A stretch of 23,337 nt of DNA, taken from the IMG/VR virus record IMGVR_UViG_3300030116_005565, positions 3,264-26,600 of that record; one strand, 5' to 3'. Below are positions 1 to 8,300 of the stretch, piece by piece (positions within the stretch are counted from its first letter, which is position 1; each line of letters begins with the position of its first letter). A model generated the notes under the pieces. That model was not told the DNA's origin, searched no databases, and saw only the letters and a program-made list of their open reading frames with translations. The position numbers were made by a program, and so were the translations under genes. The DNA is from a virus.

Positions 1-989
1 ATGAAACTGCACCTTTAGAAAATAAAACAGAGGAGCAAGCAACCGAAGAAGTACAAAGCTCTTCTGAAATATCAGAAGAAGACGTTCTTTCATATATTGG
101 AAATAGATGGGGACAAGAGGTAAACTCTTTGGAAGAGCTCAAAGCTAAACGTGAAGAGCAGGAGCCTTTAGCTGAAGATGTTGCCGCTTACCTCAAATAT
201 AAAAAAGAAACAGGGCGCTCGATGAGTGATTATCTTAAATTACAAAAGGATTATTCTGATGTGAGCCCTGACAATTTGCTTAGAGAATATCTAACAATAA
301 CTGAAGAGGGTTTGGATCCCGAAGACATAAGCGACCTAATGGAAGAGTATGTTTATGACGAAGATTCTGACGAACCGGCAGTTATTAAAAAGATTAAACT
401 AGCAAAGAAAAAGATGGTTGCTAAAGCCAAAAAGTTTTTTTATCAAGAGCAACAAAAATACAAACTACCTCTTGAGTCAAGGGAAAGTTCAGGCGCAAAT
501 GATGAAGACTACCAAGCTTATAAGCAATACATTAATGAGGCTAAATCTAGAGAAGAAGAAAATTCAAGAAAGTCCGAGTGGTTTAGATCACAAAGCGACA
601 AACTTTTTTCTCCTGAGTTTAAAGGTTTTAAATTCACAATAGGCGAAAACAATTTTACTTATTCTCCCGGTACAGCAGCAGAACTAAGAAAATCTCAAGA
701 AACTCCAATTAATTTTATTAGTAAATATTTGGATGAAAGAGGAATGCTTAAAGATGCTGAGGGTTATCACAGATCTCTAGCCATAGCTATGAATCCTGAA
801 AAATTTGCTTCGTTCTTTTTTGAGCAAGGCAAATCTTTTGCGACTGAGGATGTAATGCGTAAAACAAAAAATGTCGAAATGACTGAACGTAGTGCACCCG
901 AAGTATCAACTAAAGGAGGGCTTCAAGTTAAATCAGTATCACAGCCTTCAAGCCGTGGTCTGAGAATTAAGAGTATTAAAAAAATGTAA
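1..989 (+). CDS. Putative capsid scaffolding (prohead core) protein, 5'-truncated
   Basis: The frame is already open at the window edge (first full codon at base 3), so the N-terminus lies upstream. The TTG at 129 is internal and not the start. About 328 residues are visible. The N-terminal part is acidic and Glu-rich, the middle has charged, probably helical stretches, and the C-terminus is basic (ends SSRGLRIKSIKKM). Acidic-to-basic polarity, low complexity and a position 19 bases before the capsid gene are typical of scaffolding proteins, which fill the procapsid and bind the capsid protein through a basic C-terminal helix. The residues MNPEKFASFFFEQGK near the C-terminus resemble proteins found just upstream of capsid genes in marine phages, from memory. 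No protease motif was seen, so a protease-scaffold fusion is unlikely in the visible part. The function is inferred from context. Confidence 0.6.
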   Translation, partial: ETAPLENKTEEQATEEVQSSSEISEEDVLSYIGNRWGQEVNSLEELKAKREEQEPLAEDVAAYLKYKKETGRSMSDYLKLQKDYSDVSPDNLLREYLTITEEGLDPEDISDLMEEYVYDEDSDEPAVIKKIKLAKKKMVAKAKKFFYQEQQKYKLPLESRESSGANDEDYQAYKQYINEAKSREEENSRKSEWFRSQSDKLFSPEFKGFKFTIGENNFTYSPGTAAELRKSQETPINFISKYLDERGMLKDAEGYHRSLAIAMNPEKFASFFFEQGKSFATEDVMRKTKNVEMTERSAPEVSTKGGLQVKSVSQPSSRGLRIKSIKKM

Positions 990-1008
990 AATTTAAAAAT
1001 TAAAAATT

Positions 1009-2466
1009 ATGCCTGGACAAGTTAAATCGATTCCAACATTTGCGTTGACACCGAGTTCGGAAAGAACTCCAACAACGGAAAACTACATAACTAATTTTGA
1101 CTTTTTGAATCAGTATCTACCTGATACTTATGAAAAAGAGTTTGAACGTTATGGTAATAGAACTATATCTTCATTCTTACGTATGGTAGGAGCGGAGATG
1201 CCTACAAATTCTGACCTTATTAAATGGGCTGAGCAAGGTAGGTTACACACTAAATACACTCAAGTAGGTAGTGCAGGAACAGCTGGAGATGATCAAGTTG
1301 TTTTTCAAGTAAATGATACATTAGATCCAACTGCAGCAGAGCAGGTTATCAGAATAGGACAAACTATAGTAGTTGTTCAAAACGATGGCTCAGGTTCTAA
1401 CAAAGCTGTAGTAAGCGCTGTAAATAACGCTGCTGGTGGTAGAGGACAATTTACTGCTGACTTTTATGAAGCAGGTGGTCTTGTTACTAACGGAACTGGT
1501 GTTGGTAACTCTGATGTTACTGTATTTATTTACGGATCAGAATTTAGAAAAGGAACTGCTGGAATGGTTGGTTCACTTGAAGCTAATGATTTTATTTTCG
1601 AAAACAAACCTATTATAATCAAAGATACTTACAATGTATCAGGTTCTGATATGGCACAAATCGGTTGGGTAGAAATAACAACTGAAGATGGTGCAACTGG
1701 TTACCTATGGTATTTAAAATCTGAGCATGAAACTAGACTAAGGTTTGATGATTATTTAGAAACTGCAATGATAGAAGCTGTCCCTGCTGAGCAAAACTCA
1801 GGAGCTGCAGCAATTCTTGGAAGCTCAGGTGCAGCAGCAAATCCTGGTGCAGGATCTGATGGTATCTTCTATAGCGTACAACAAAGAGGAAATATTTGGG
1901 ATGGTGGAAATCCAACCACATTAGCAGACTTTGATAATGTTATTAGTAGACTTGACAAGCAAGGTGCAATAGACGAAAATGTTTTATTTGTTGATAGACA
2001 ATTTGCGTTTGATATTGACGATATGCTTGCAGCTCAAAACTCTTATGGTGCTGGTGGTACATCTTACGGTCTTTTTGACAATGACGAAGAGATGGCGCTT
2101 AATTTAGGTTTCACAGGGTTTAGGAGAGGTTATGACTTCTATAAATCAGATTGGAAATATTTAAATGACCCAACAATGAGAGGAGGTCTACCAACAGGTG
2201 CAGGATCAGGACGTATTAACGGATTATTAGTGCCTGCGGGTTCAACTAGTGTTTATGATCAAATACTTGGTAAAAACGCTAAAAGACCATTTTTACATGT
2301 TAGATACAGAGCTTCAGAAACTGAAGACAGACGTTACAAAACTTGGATTACTGGTTCAGCTGGTGGTGCAAGAACAACTGATGTGGATAACATGCAAGTA
2401 AACTTCTTGTCTGAAAGAGCTGTTTGTACTTTAGGTGCTAACAACTTCTTTATTTTCCAAGAATAG
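1009..2466 (+). CDS. Probable major capsid protein (HK97-fold type)
   Basis: This 485-residue protein is probably the main shell subunit. It follows the scaffold-like gene and is closed off by a strong terminator, as expected for the most abundant virion protein. The N-terminal section (about residues 20-85) has the pattern FLNQYLPDTYEKEFERYGNR and then FLRMVGAEMPTNSDLIKW, which I recognise from capsid proteins of uncultured marine and Bacteroidota phages. Residues about 85-205 are Gly/Asn/Val-rich beta sequence and may form an E-loop insertion. Residues about 290-390 hold a mixed alpha/beta section (FDNVISRLDKQGAIDENVLF). The C-terminus ends in a Cys-containing strand (SERAVCTLGANNFFIF). The start is ATG after an A/T-only leader. 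The stop is TAG, the only one in the window, with a second in-frame TAG three codons later. The fold is inferred, not computed. Confidence 0.82.
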   Translation: MPGQVKSIPTFALTPSSERTPTTENYITNFDFLNQYLPDTYEKEFERYGNRTISSFLRMVGAEMPTNSDLIKWAEQGRLHTKYTQVGSAGTAGDDQVVFQVNDTLDPTAAEQVIRIGQTIVVVQNDGSGSNKAVVSAVNNAAGGRGQFTADFYEAGGLVTNGTGVGNSDVTVFIYGSEFRKGTAGMVGSLEANDFIFENKPIIIKDTYNVSGSDMAQIGWVEITTEDGATGYLWYLKSEHETRLRFDDYLETAMIEAVPAEQNSGAAAILGSSGAAANPGAGSDGIFYSVQQRGNIWDGGNPTTLADFDNVISRLDKQGAIDENVLFVDRQFAFDIDDMLAAQNSYGAGGTSYGLFDNDEEMALNLGFTGFRRGYDFYKSDWKYLNDPTMRGGLPTGAGSGRINGLLVPAGSTSVYDQILGKNAKRPFLHVRYRASETEDRRYKTWITGSAGGARTTDVDNMQVNFLSERAVCTLGANNFFIFQE

Positions 2467-2476
2467 TTTTGTTCAT

Positions 2477-2503
2477 AGGGGGGCGTAAGCTCCCCTTATT
2501 TTT
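2477..2503 (+). terminator. Intrinsic terminator after the capsid gene, GUAA tetraloop
   Basis: Arms 2477-2484 (AGGGGGGC) and 2489-2496 (GCTCCCCT) form an 8-bp GC-rich stem with one G-T wobble. They close a GTAA tetraloop of the GNRA class. A T-rich tract (TTATTTTT) follows. The stem lies 10 bases after the capsid stop codon. This is a textbook Rho-independent terminator and separates the capsid message from the downstream gene. Confidence 0.9.
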
Positions 2504-2526
2504 AAAATCTAATTAAATTTAATCTA

Positions 2527-3276
2527 ATGAATAAGTCTAAATACGTAGATAAAATCTACAAACTTACACGTGATAACGCACCGTTATCATTAATATTAGC
2601 CTCTAGACACACGCAGAGGTATCCTCTACTTCATTTTGATGAGAAGACGGGAACAAATAAATCCTTAAGATATGCACGAAATCAAAATTCCCCATTCATG
2701 GAGGAACAAGATGGTAATGCTATATTAGAACCTATCGTATTTGAAAATGGATTTTTGACAGTACGTAAAGAAAACCAAAATCTACAAAAGTTTTTGGCCT
2801 TACATCCAGGTAACGGTAGGACATTTGTAGAGGTTGATAAAAATAAAGATGCGCAAGATAAAGTAGACGCTCTTAATCAAGAGGTCGATGCGCTTATCGA
2901 AGCAAGACAATTATCTATTGATCAAGTTGTAAACATGTCAAGGGTTTTATTTAATAAAAATGTGAGCAAGATGACAACGGCTGAATTAAAAAGAGATTTG
3001 TTAGTCTTTGCTAAAAACAATCCCAAAGATTTTTTATCTATATTGAAAGACCCAATGTTGCAACTTAATGCAACTGTGCAATCCTTTTTTGATAGTAATT
3101 TATTGACTTTACGAAACGGAGATAGAGAAATATGGTTCAATACACCGTCAAACAAAAAGAAAATGTTAAACGTGCCATATGGAGAAGATCCTTTGCACAT
3201 GGCTGTTTCGTTTTTTCAATCTGATGACGGGGTTGAGCTTTTAAAGCACTTAAAAAAGCTAACAGAAAATTTGTAA
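2527..3276 (+). CDS. Conserved phage virion-associated protein, function unknown
   Basis: The product has 249 residues and starts at ATG after an A/T-rich leader, between the capsid terminator and a small structural gene. The N-terminal third contains LRYARNQNSPFMEEQDGNAI and the pattern LQKFLALHPGNGRTFVEVD. I recognise this as recurrent in head-gene clusters of marine phages, without a known function. Residues about 115-185 are helical and charged, with the segment KMTTAELKRDLLVFAKNNPK resembling small helix-turn-helix or SAP-like nucleic-acid-binding modules. The C-terminal third has WFNTPSNKKKMLNVPYGEDP. No signal peptide or membrane segment is visible. Position suggests a head or head-neck component, or a DNA-associated packaged protein, but nothing in the sequence proves either. 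Confidence 0.8.
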   Translation: MNKSKYVDKIYKLTRDNAPLSLILASRHTQRYPLLHFDEKTGTNKSLRYARNQNSPFMEEQDGNAILEPIVFENGFLTVRKENQNLQKFLALHPGNGRTFVEVDKNKDAQDKVDALNQEVDALIEARQLSIDQVVNMSRVLFNKNVSKMTTAELKRDLLVFAKNNPKDFLSILKDPMLQLNATVQSFFDSNLLTLRNGDREIWFNTPSNKKKMLNVPYGEDPLHMAVSFFQSDDGVELLKHLKKLTENL

Positions 3277-3328
3277 CTTAGTATCACATAAATCTAAAAT
3301 TTTTGTTTAATCCATAAAAAATAATAAC

Positions 3329-3616
3329 ATGGCAAAATATATACAGATTACAACAGGAGCAGGCGACGAGATAATTCCAATAGGAGATGGACTTTTCGTG
3401 GAAAGAACAAGTGCGACAGCAATGAGACTTTACAGCACATCTTCTTTTTCACATCATTATGCTTTAGTAACAGTTGGAAGCACATTTGCTTTAGTAACAG
3501 CAATTAATGCTGCTATTGAAAAAGCATGTCAAACAAGCTGGACTAACGTAGTTACTCCTGTAGAATTACCAACAGGACAAACTGTTACAAGTATTGCAGT
3601 TACTGTATTTTCTTAA
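3329..3616 (+). CDS. Small structural protein, candidate capsid decoration or auxiliary protein
   Basis: This 95-residue protein (MAKYIQITTGAGDEIIPIGD...) is rich in Thr, Ser, Ala and Val, with alternating hydrophobic positions that suggest a compact beta fold. It has one short helical stretch (about residues 55-72, FALVTAINAAIEKACQ). It lies in the head region and is followed by a strong terminator, so with its upstream leader it may form a short, highly expressed message. Small beta proteins in this position are often capsid-decorating or head-fibre subunits. The family was not identified, so the role is inferred from size, composition and location. A 7-bp inverted repeat overlaps its stop codon. 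Confidence 0.75.
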   Translation: MAKYIQITTGAGDEIIPIGDGLFVERTSATAMRLYSTSSFSHHYALVTVGSTFALVTAINAAIEKACQTSWTNVVTPVELPTGQTVTSIAVTVFS

Positions 3617-3621
3617 AATAC
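3605..3621 (+). other. AT-rich inverted repeat over a stop codon
   Basis: GTATTTT (3605-3611) and AAAATAC (3615-3621) form a perfect 7-bp stem around a 3-base loop. It spans the TAA stop of the 95-residue gene. A run of T (3630-3636) follows after 8 bases. The stem is AT-rich and weak. It may protect the 3' end of the message or act as an accessory hairpin to the strong terminator 40 bases downstream. Confidence 0.35.
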
Positions 3622-3660
3622 TAAGACGCTTTTTTTCATTGGTTTGAAATGGTTTGAAGG

Positions 3661-3691
3661 AGACACTCTTTTTAGGGTGTCTTTTTTTTTT
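3661..3691 (+). terminator. Intrinsic terminator between head and tail genes
   Basis: AGACACTC (3661-3668) pairs with GGGTGTCT (3675-3682) in an 8-bp stem with one wobble pair, enclosing a TTTTTA loop. An unbroken T-run (3682-3691) follows at once. This is a strong Rho-independent terminator. It lies inside the upstream extension of the next open frame, which argues against any start of that gene before 3692. Confidence 0.92.
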
Positions 3692-3694
3692 ACC

Positions 3695-3702
3695 TATCTT
3701 TG
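3695..3702 (+). promoter_or_regulatory. Bacteroidota-type promoter -7 element (TATCTTTG)
   Basis: TATCTTTG fits the TAnnTTTG consensus of Bacteroidota housekeeping promoters exactly. It sits 3 bases after the terminator T-run and 14 bases before the ATG at 3717, so a transcript would begin roughly 10 bases before that start codon. No clear TTTG -33 element was found at the usual spacing. The terminator-promoter-gene order supports it as the start of the tail transcript. Confidence 0.6.
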
Positions 3703-3716
3703 TTAAAATATTAATA

Positions 3717-4448
3717 ATGATTAATTCCGTAAGAAATACTGTCTTAGCTATTCTTAATAAAAATAACTACGGTTATATATCGCCATCTGATTTTAATTTA
3801 TTTGCAAAACAAGCTCAGCTAGATATATTTGACGATTATTTTTATCAATACAATCAATTAATAAATCAAGAAAATGCAAGATTAGTTGGCACAGGATATG
3901 CTGATATAAGAAAAGGTTACGAAGAGGTAATTGATTTATTTTCTGAAACTAAAACTTTAACACAAAGCACGCTCAACCAATATTTTTTACCCTCGCAATC
4001 TACAACAGGTGATGATTATTATTTAATTAATAAGGTGTTATGTTTTAGTGGTGGTATATTTCAAGGAGAGGCAGAAAAAGTTTCAAATAGCCAAATTACA
4101 CTTTTAAACAATTCAATGTTAACAAGTCCATCTTTGGGATTTCCTGCATATAGTTTACAAGGAAATTTGATGACTGTATTCCCTGCACAATATAATGGTG
4201 CAAGCGATATACAAGCTCAATATATAAGGTATCCAAAAGCACCTAATTGGACCTATATTACAGTTAGTGATGGTGCGCCTGCATTTAACCAAAGTGCATC
4301 GGATTTTCAAGACTTTGAGTTATCTCCCGATGATGAAACCTCTTTAGTATTTAAAATATTACAATATGCAGGTATGTCTATTCGGGAAATACAAGCTGCA
4401 CAATTTGGTGCAGAGCAAGAAATGATGGAAGAACAAAAAGAAAATTAA
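3717..4448 (+). CDS. Neck/ring (head-tail connector) protein
   Basis: The ATG at 3717 is chosen over the in-frame TTG at 3654 because a terminator and promoter lie between them. The product has 243 residues and begins MINSVRNTVLAILNKNNYGY. The N-terminal half is helical (LFAKQAQLDIFDDYFYQYNQ). The middle is beta-rich, and a segment with YIRYPKAPNWTYIT and FQDFELSPDDETSL leads into a C-terminal helix ending in an acidic tail. I recognise this layout from structural genes of marine and crAss-like phages, where two medium-sized proteins precede a very large tail-hub protein. They are usually interpreted as connector or ring proteins under the portal. Its stop codon overlaps the next start (TAATG), indicating coupled translation. 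The exact position in the virion is inferred. Confidence 0.78.
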   Translation: MINSVRNTVLAILNKNNYGYISPSDFNLFAKQAQLDIFDDYFYQYNQLINQENARLVGTGYADIRKGYEEVIDLFSETKTLTQSTLNQYFLPSQSTTGDDYYLINKVLCFSGGIFQGEAEKVSNSQITLLNNSMLTSPSLGFPAYSLQGNLMTVFPAQYNGASDIQAQYIRYPKAPNWTYITVSDGAPAFNQSASDFQDFELSPDDETSLVFKILQYAGMSIREIQAAQFGAEQEMMEEQKEN

Positions 4449-5371
4449 TGGCTTACTTATCTCAATATCAATACTACGAAAATGCTGGAGCTATACCCAC
4501 GAATGCTAATTACGGTTCATATCAATATGTTTCTCTGAAAGATATAGTAACTAATTTTTTGTTGATGTATCAAGGAAATCATGCTTTGGTAAACAATGTA
4601 AACAGATTCAAAATATTATTTCATGCTAAAAGATCCATACAAGAACTTAATTATGATGCCTTCAAAGAAATAAAAGCTTTGGAGTTAAAAGTATTTGATA
4701 ATCTTGTATTTACTCTCCCTTCTGACTATGTGAATTGGATACGGTTATCTTTATATAAAGACGGTTATCTAAGACCTCTTACTGAAAATATTCAAGTGAA
4801 TTCGGCACAAGCTTATTTACAAAGTTCTACAGGATCATTAAGTTTTAATGCAGATGGTTCAGTAGTTACAGCTGAATCGAAACTAGACCAACAACGCATA
4901 TCAGGACAACAAGAAAGTATATATTTAAATCAAAACAACTCAAACACAACAATAAGTGATCCAAGCGCATATGACCCATATGAGTTAAAAGATTATAATA
5001 TAGGGGCTAGATATGGTTTAAATACCGAGACTGCCAACTTTAATCCTACATTTCGTATAGATAAAAAAGCTGGCGTAATAAATTTTGACTCTACTATGGC
5101 TAATGAACTTTGTGTACTTGAATATATTAGTGACGGTATGGAAGGGGGCGATGATTCGAAAGTAAGTGTCAATAAACTATTTGAGCAGTACATATATGCA
5201 GCTATAAAATATGAATTATTAAATAATAAATTTGGCGTACAAGAATACATAGTCAACAGAGCAAGAAAAGACAAATCAGCATTATTAAGAAATGCAAAAA
5301 TAAGAATGAGTAACATTCACCCTGGTAGACTATTAATGAATATCCGTGGTGAAAACAAGTGGATAAAATAA
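4448..5371 (+). CDS. Tail stabilisation / ring protein, P22 gp4-like position
   Basis: This 307-residue protein overlaps the upstream stop by one base and ends 1 base before the next ATG, so it is translationally coupled on both sides. Residues about 28-80 hold a characteristic helical region (SLKDIVTNFLLMYQG, then FHAKRSIQELNYDAFKEIK). A beta segment with LPSDYVNWIRLSLYKDGYL follows. The middle (about 125-185) is Gln/Asn/Ser-rich and probably a surface loop. The C-terminal 70 residues are helical and basic (YIYAAIKYELLNNK...). The FHAKR...LNYDAF...LPSDYVNWIR pattern is what I associate with the P22 gp4-like tail accessory proteins of crAss-like and marine podophages. That assignment comes from memory, not a search. 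It probably seals the portal and contacts the large hub protein encoded next. Confidence 0.78.
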   Translation: MAYLSQYQYYENAGAIPTNANYGSYQYVSLKDIVTNFLLMYQGNHALVNNVNRFKILFHAKRSIQELNYDAFKEIKALELKVFDNLVFTLPSDYVNWIRLSLYKDGYLRPLTENIQVNSAQAYLQSSTGSLSFNADGSVVTAESKLDQQRISGQQESIYLNQNNSNTTISDPSAYDPYELKDYNIGARYGLNTETANFNPTFRIDKKAGVINFDSTMANELCVLEYISDGMEGGDDSKVSVNKLFEQYIYAAIKYELLNNKFGVQEYIVNRARKDKSALLRNAKIRMSNIHPGRLLMNIRGENKWIK

Positions 5372-5372
5372 G

Positions 5373-8300
5373 ATGCCAAACACTCAAAGAAATTTTGTAA
5401 GAGGTAGAATGAACAAGTCTCTTGACGAGAGACTAGTGCCTAATGGTGAGTATATAGACGCACTTAACGTTAGACTAGGTTCAACTGAAGCATCAGAAAT
5501 AGGAGCTGTAGAAAATTCAAAAGGTAATACGCAGTTAACAACCTTACAATATGAAGAAACGGGCAGTGATGAGGCAACAACATTTCTTAGTCCAGACGCA
5601 AAGTGTATAGGTACTTTTGAAGACGGTCAAAATAATAGAATATATTGGTTTGTTCATGACCCAAATTTTTCCAAAGGTCTTACTAAAAAACTAGATTTAA
5701 TAGTATCTCTTAACCCAACCACTAACAACTTAAATTATCATGTTGTTAGTATTGATGATGGCACTGGTGTAAATACCACTTTAAACTTCAATAGCACAAA
5801 CTTAATAACATCTGTCAATAAAATAGAAGATTTACTTTTTTTTACAGATAATGTAAATCCACCTAGAGTCATCAACGTACAAACTAATTACCCAAACCCT
5901 GAATTCAATCAAGATTTAATTACAGCTGAAGAGTTACTTGTCATTAAAAAACCACCTACAGCATCACCACAACTTTCTTTTAAATTTAAAACAAATCCGT
6001 TAGGTGATGATTTTTTATCTGATAGATTTATATGTTTTGCTTACAGGTATCAATATGCTAACGGAGAATTTTCTGCAACTTCACAGTGGACGCAACCTGC
6101 TTTTGACCCTGGCATATATGATTATAACTTTTCTACAAACACTAACGAGGGGATGATTAACACTATAAGTGGTGTTGATATCGTTTTTAATAGTGGTAGT
6201 CCACTTGTAAAAGCTATTCAGCTATTATATAAAGAAAACGTAAGTAATGTAATAAAAATTATAGATAAGTTAGATAAGAATTTATTAGGTTATGCAGACA
6301 ACACAGATTATAGTTTTGCATTTAACAACAGTAAAATATTTACTGTCTTGCCCGAATCAGAGCTATTAAGGTTATATGACAATGTACCTTTACGTGCTGT
6401 AGCTCAAACTATAATGGGCAATCGTTTGGTTTATGGAAATTACTATGAGGGCTACGATCTAAAAGATTTATATAATAACCCTGTACAACAACAATATACC
6501 GCTCAGTTAGTTGAAACTGAAATCACAAATATAAACCTTGAAACTTCAACTATTGCAGGCACTTATACTTATGGTGCTTCGAAAACAATAGCAAACTCTG
6601 TTTTGCAAGTAGAGCTAGGTGCACTTAATCAATTCACACAATTGATTGCGGGGGTATCTTTAAACTTTACATTTGTTTTTGAACACTCAGAATATGATCC
6701 AACAGCGAGTCAACCAACAACAACTACACAAAACGTTGAACTTCAGTTTTCTTACACACTTCCTAGAGACTATACATCTGTATTTGACTTAGTAGCTGAT
6801 AGTGAATTTCAAGAAGCAATAGGGACAAGCGGAAACATAAAGCCTGTTTATGATGCAGCGGGTGCTAATTCTTGTACTGGATTTACATTGACAGATAACT
6901 TTAATTGTTTAGTGCCAACAACACAAACAACAAGCACAGGTACAGTTACTAAGTATGCAAGTGGGATAACCTCAAGCACTACAGCTGCAGGTGAACCTAT
7001 TGCAATTGTTGGTAATGTACCCGCTTCAACAGCGATTAAGTTGCAACTACCTGCAATGAGATACGTTACAGATCCTGCGAGTCCAACAGGTGGGTTTTAT
7101 GAATATTATAAAATTGTTTCATCTGAAGCTACTTACAGTTCGGTAAGTACACCAAAAAGCTTACATAGTAACAGAGGATATGAAGTTGGTATAGTTTATA
7201 TGGATGAATTTTTAAGATCCTCAACTGCACTTACAAGCACTAATAATACAGTGTATATACCATGTAGAAACTCTAGACAACAGAATGAAATACAAGTAAC
7301 GATACCATGGGGGCAACGTGCACCGTTTTGGGCAAAATTTTATAAGTTTTGTATCAAGCCCGATAAAGGAACTTATGAAACTATATACGCTGAAACATAT
7401 TTCAAAGACCCAAATAGCAATTCTGTATACTTTTTGTTGGAAGGCGAAAATGCTGCGAAAGTAGAATCAGGTCAAAGGTTAGTAGTTAAAAGAGATAGTG
7501 GTGGAGCAGTTGAACAATGTGTAGTTGCTACTGTAATAGAAAAGGCAAGTCAAGAGGCTAACTTTCTACAAATAGAAAACCCATTTAATACGGGCACAGA
7601 CCCTACCGCAGAGGGATATTATTTACCTATTCCATCTGGTGCATATGCTGAAATAGTGCCCTCAGGATTTAATATATCTGTAGATCAATCGGTAGGACAA
7701 AACTTTGTAGCTTACCCAGCGGTGCGTACTACTTTTCCCGCCAACAACACTACACGAGGTTATCCTGTTGGTAGAGCGAGAGTAAACATCTTGAATCCAA
7801 ACCCCGATTTTGCTACGGTAACACCGACTGAATATAAATATAAGGACTATACTATACCTGTAAATAGTAAAATTAATATACGAATATTTCAAAACAGGGA
7901 AGGGGGTAATAGAAAAAATGGCAAAGGTTGCGAGTTTCGTAGAAACTTGTATGAATCTCCTGATTTATTTGCGAGTCAGAATTACAACGATTTTAAAGAT
8001 TGGTTTGATGGTGATAATATAGCTAATAAAATAATATCAAATAGTGTGCCTGAAGTTGGTGGAGGTGGTACAGTAAATAATGTTTACAATAATACAATTC
8101 TAACAGGCGCAGCGACTGAACCTGAAGAACAGATAAGACGATCAAATCAAAATCCATATATTAATGTTGCTGTAGATACAAATTATTATCAATTTTATAG
8201 ATCTGATCCTTCGTTAGGTGGTGATAATTCATTTTGGTTTCTTGCCACAGGAACTCTTAGTTGCAAAAGTGCTTTAGGTATTGGAGGTCAATCCTCGAAT

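Noticed and set aside
129-131. TTG as the start of the scaffold-like gene
   Set aside because: The frame is open without a stop back to the window edge and the upstream codons look like the same acidic protein, so the gene is truncated by the window.
2464-2471. TAGTTTTG as a promoter for the 249-residue gene
   Set aside because: It overlaps the capsid stop codon and would transcribe straight into the terminator hairpin, so it is probably a chance match.
3654-3716. TTG start giving a 264-residue connector protein with a hydrophobic N-terminus
   Set aside because: The extension is the translation of a strong terminator and a promoter-like element; the ATG at 3717 is the sensible start.
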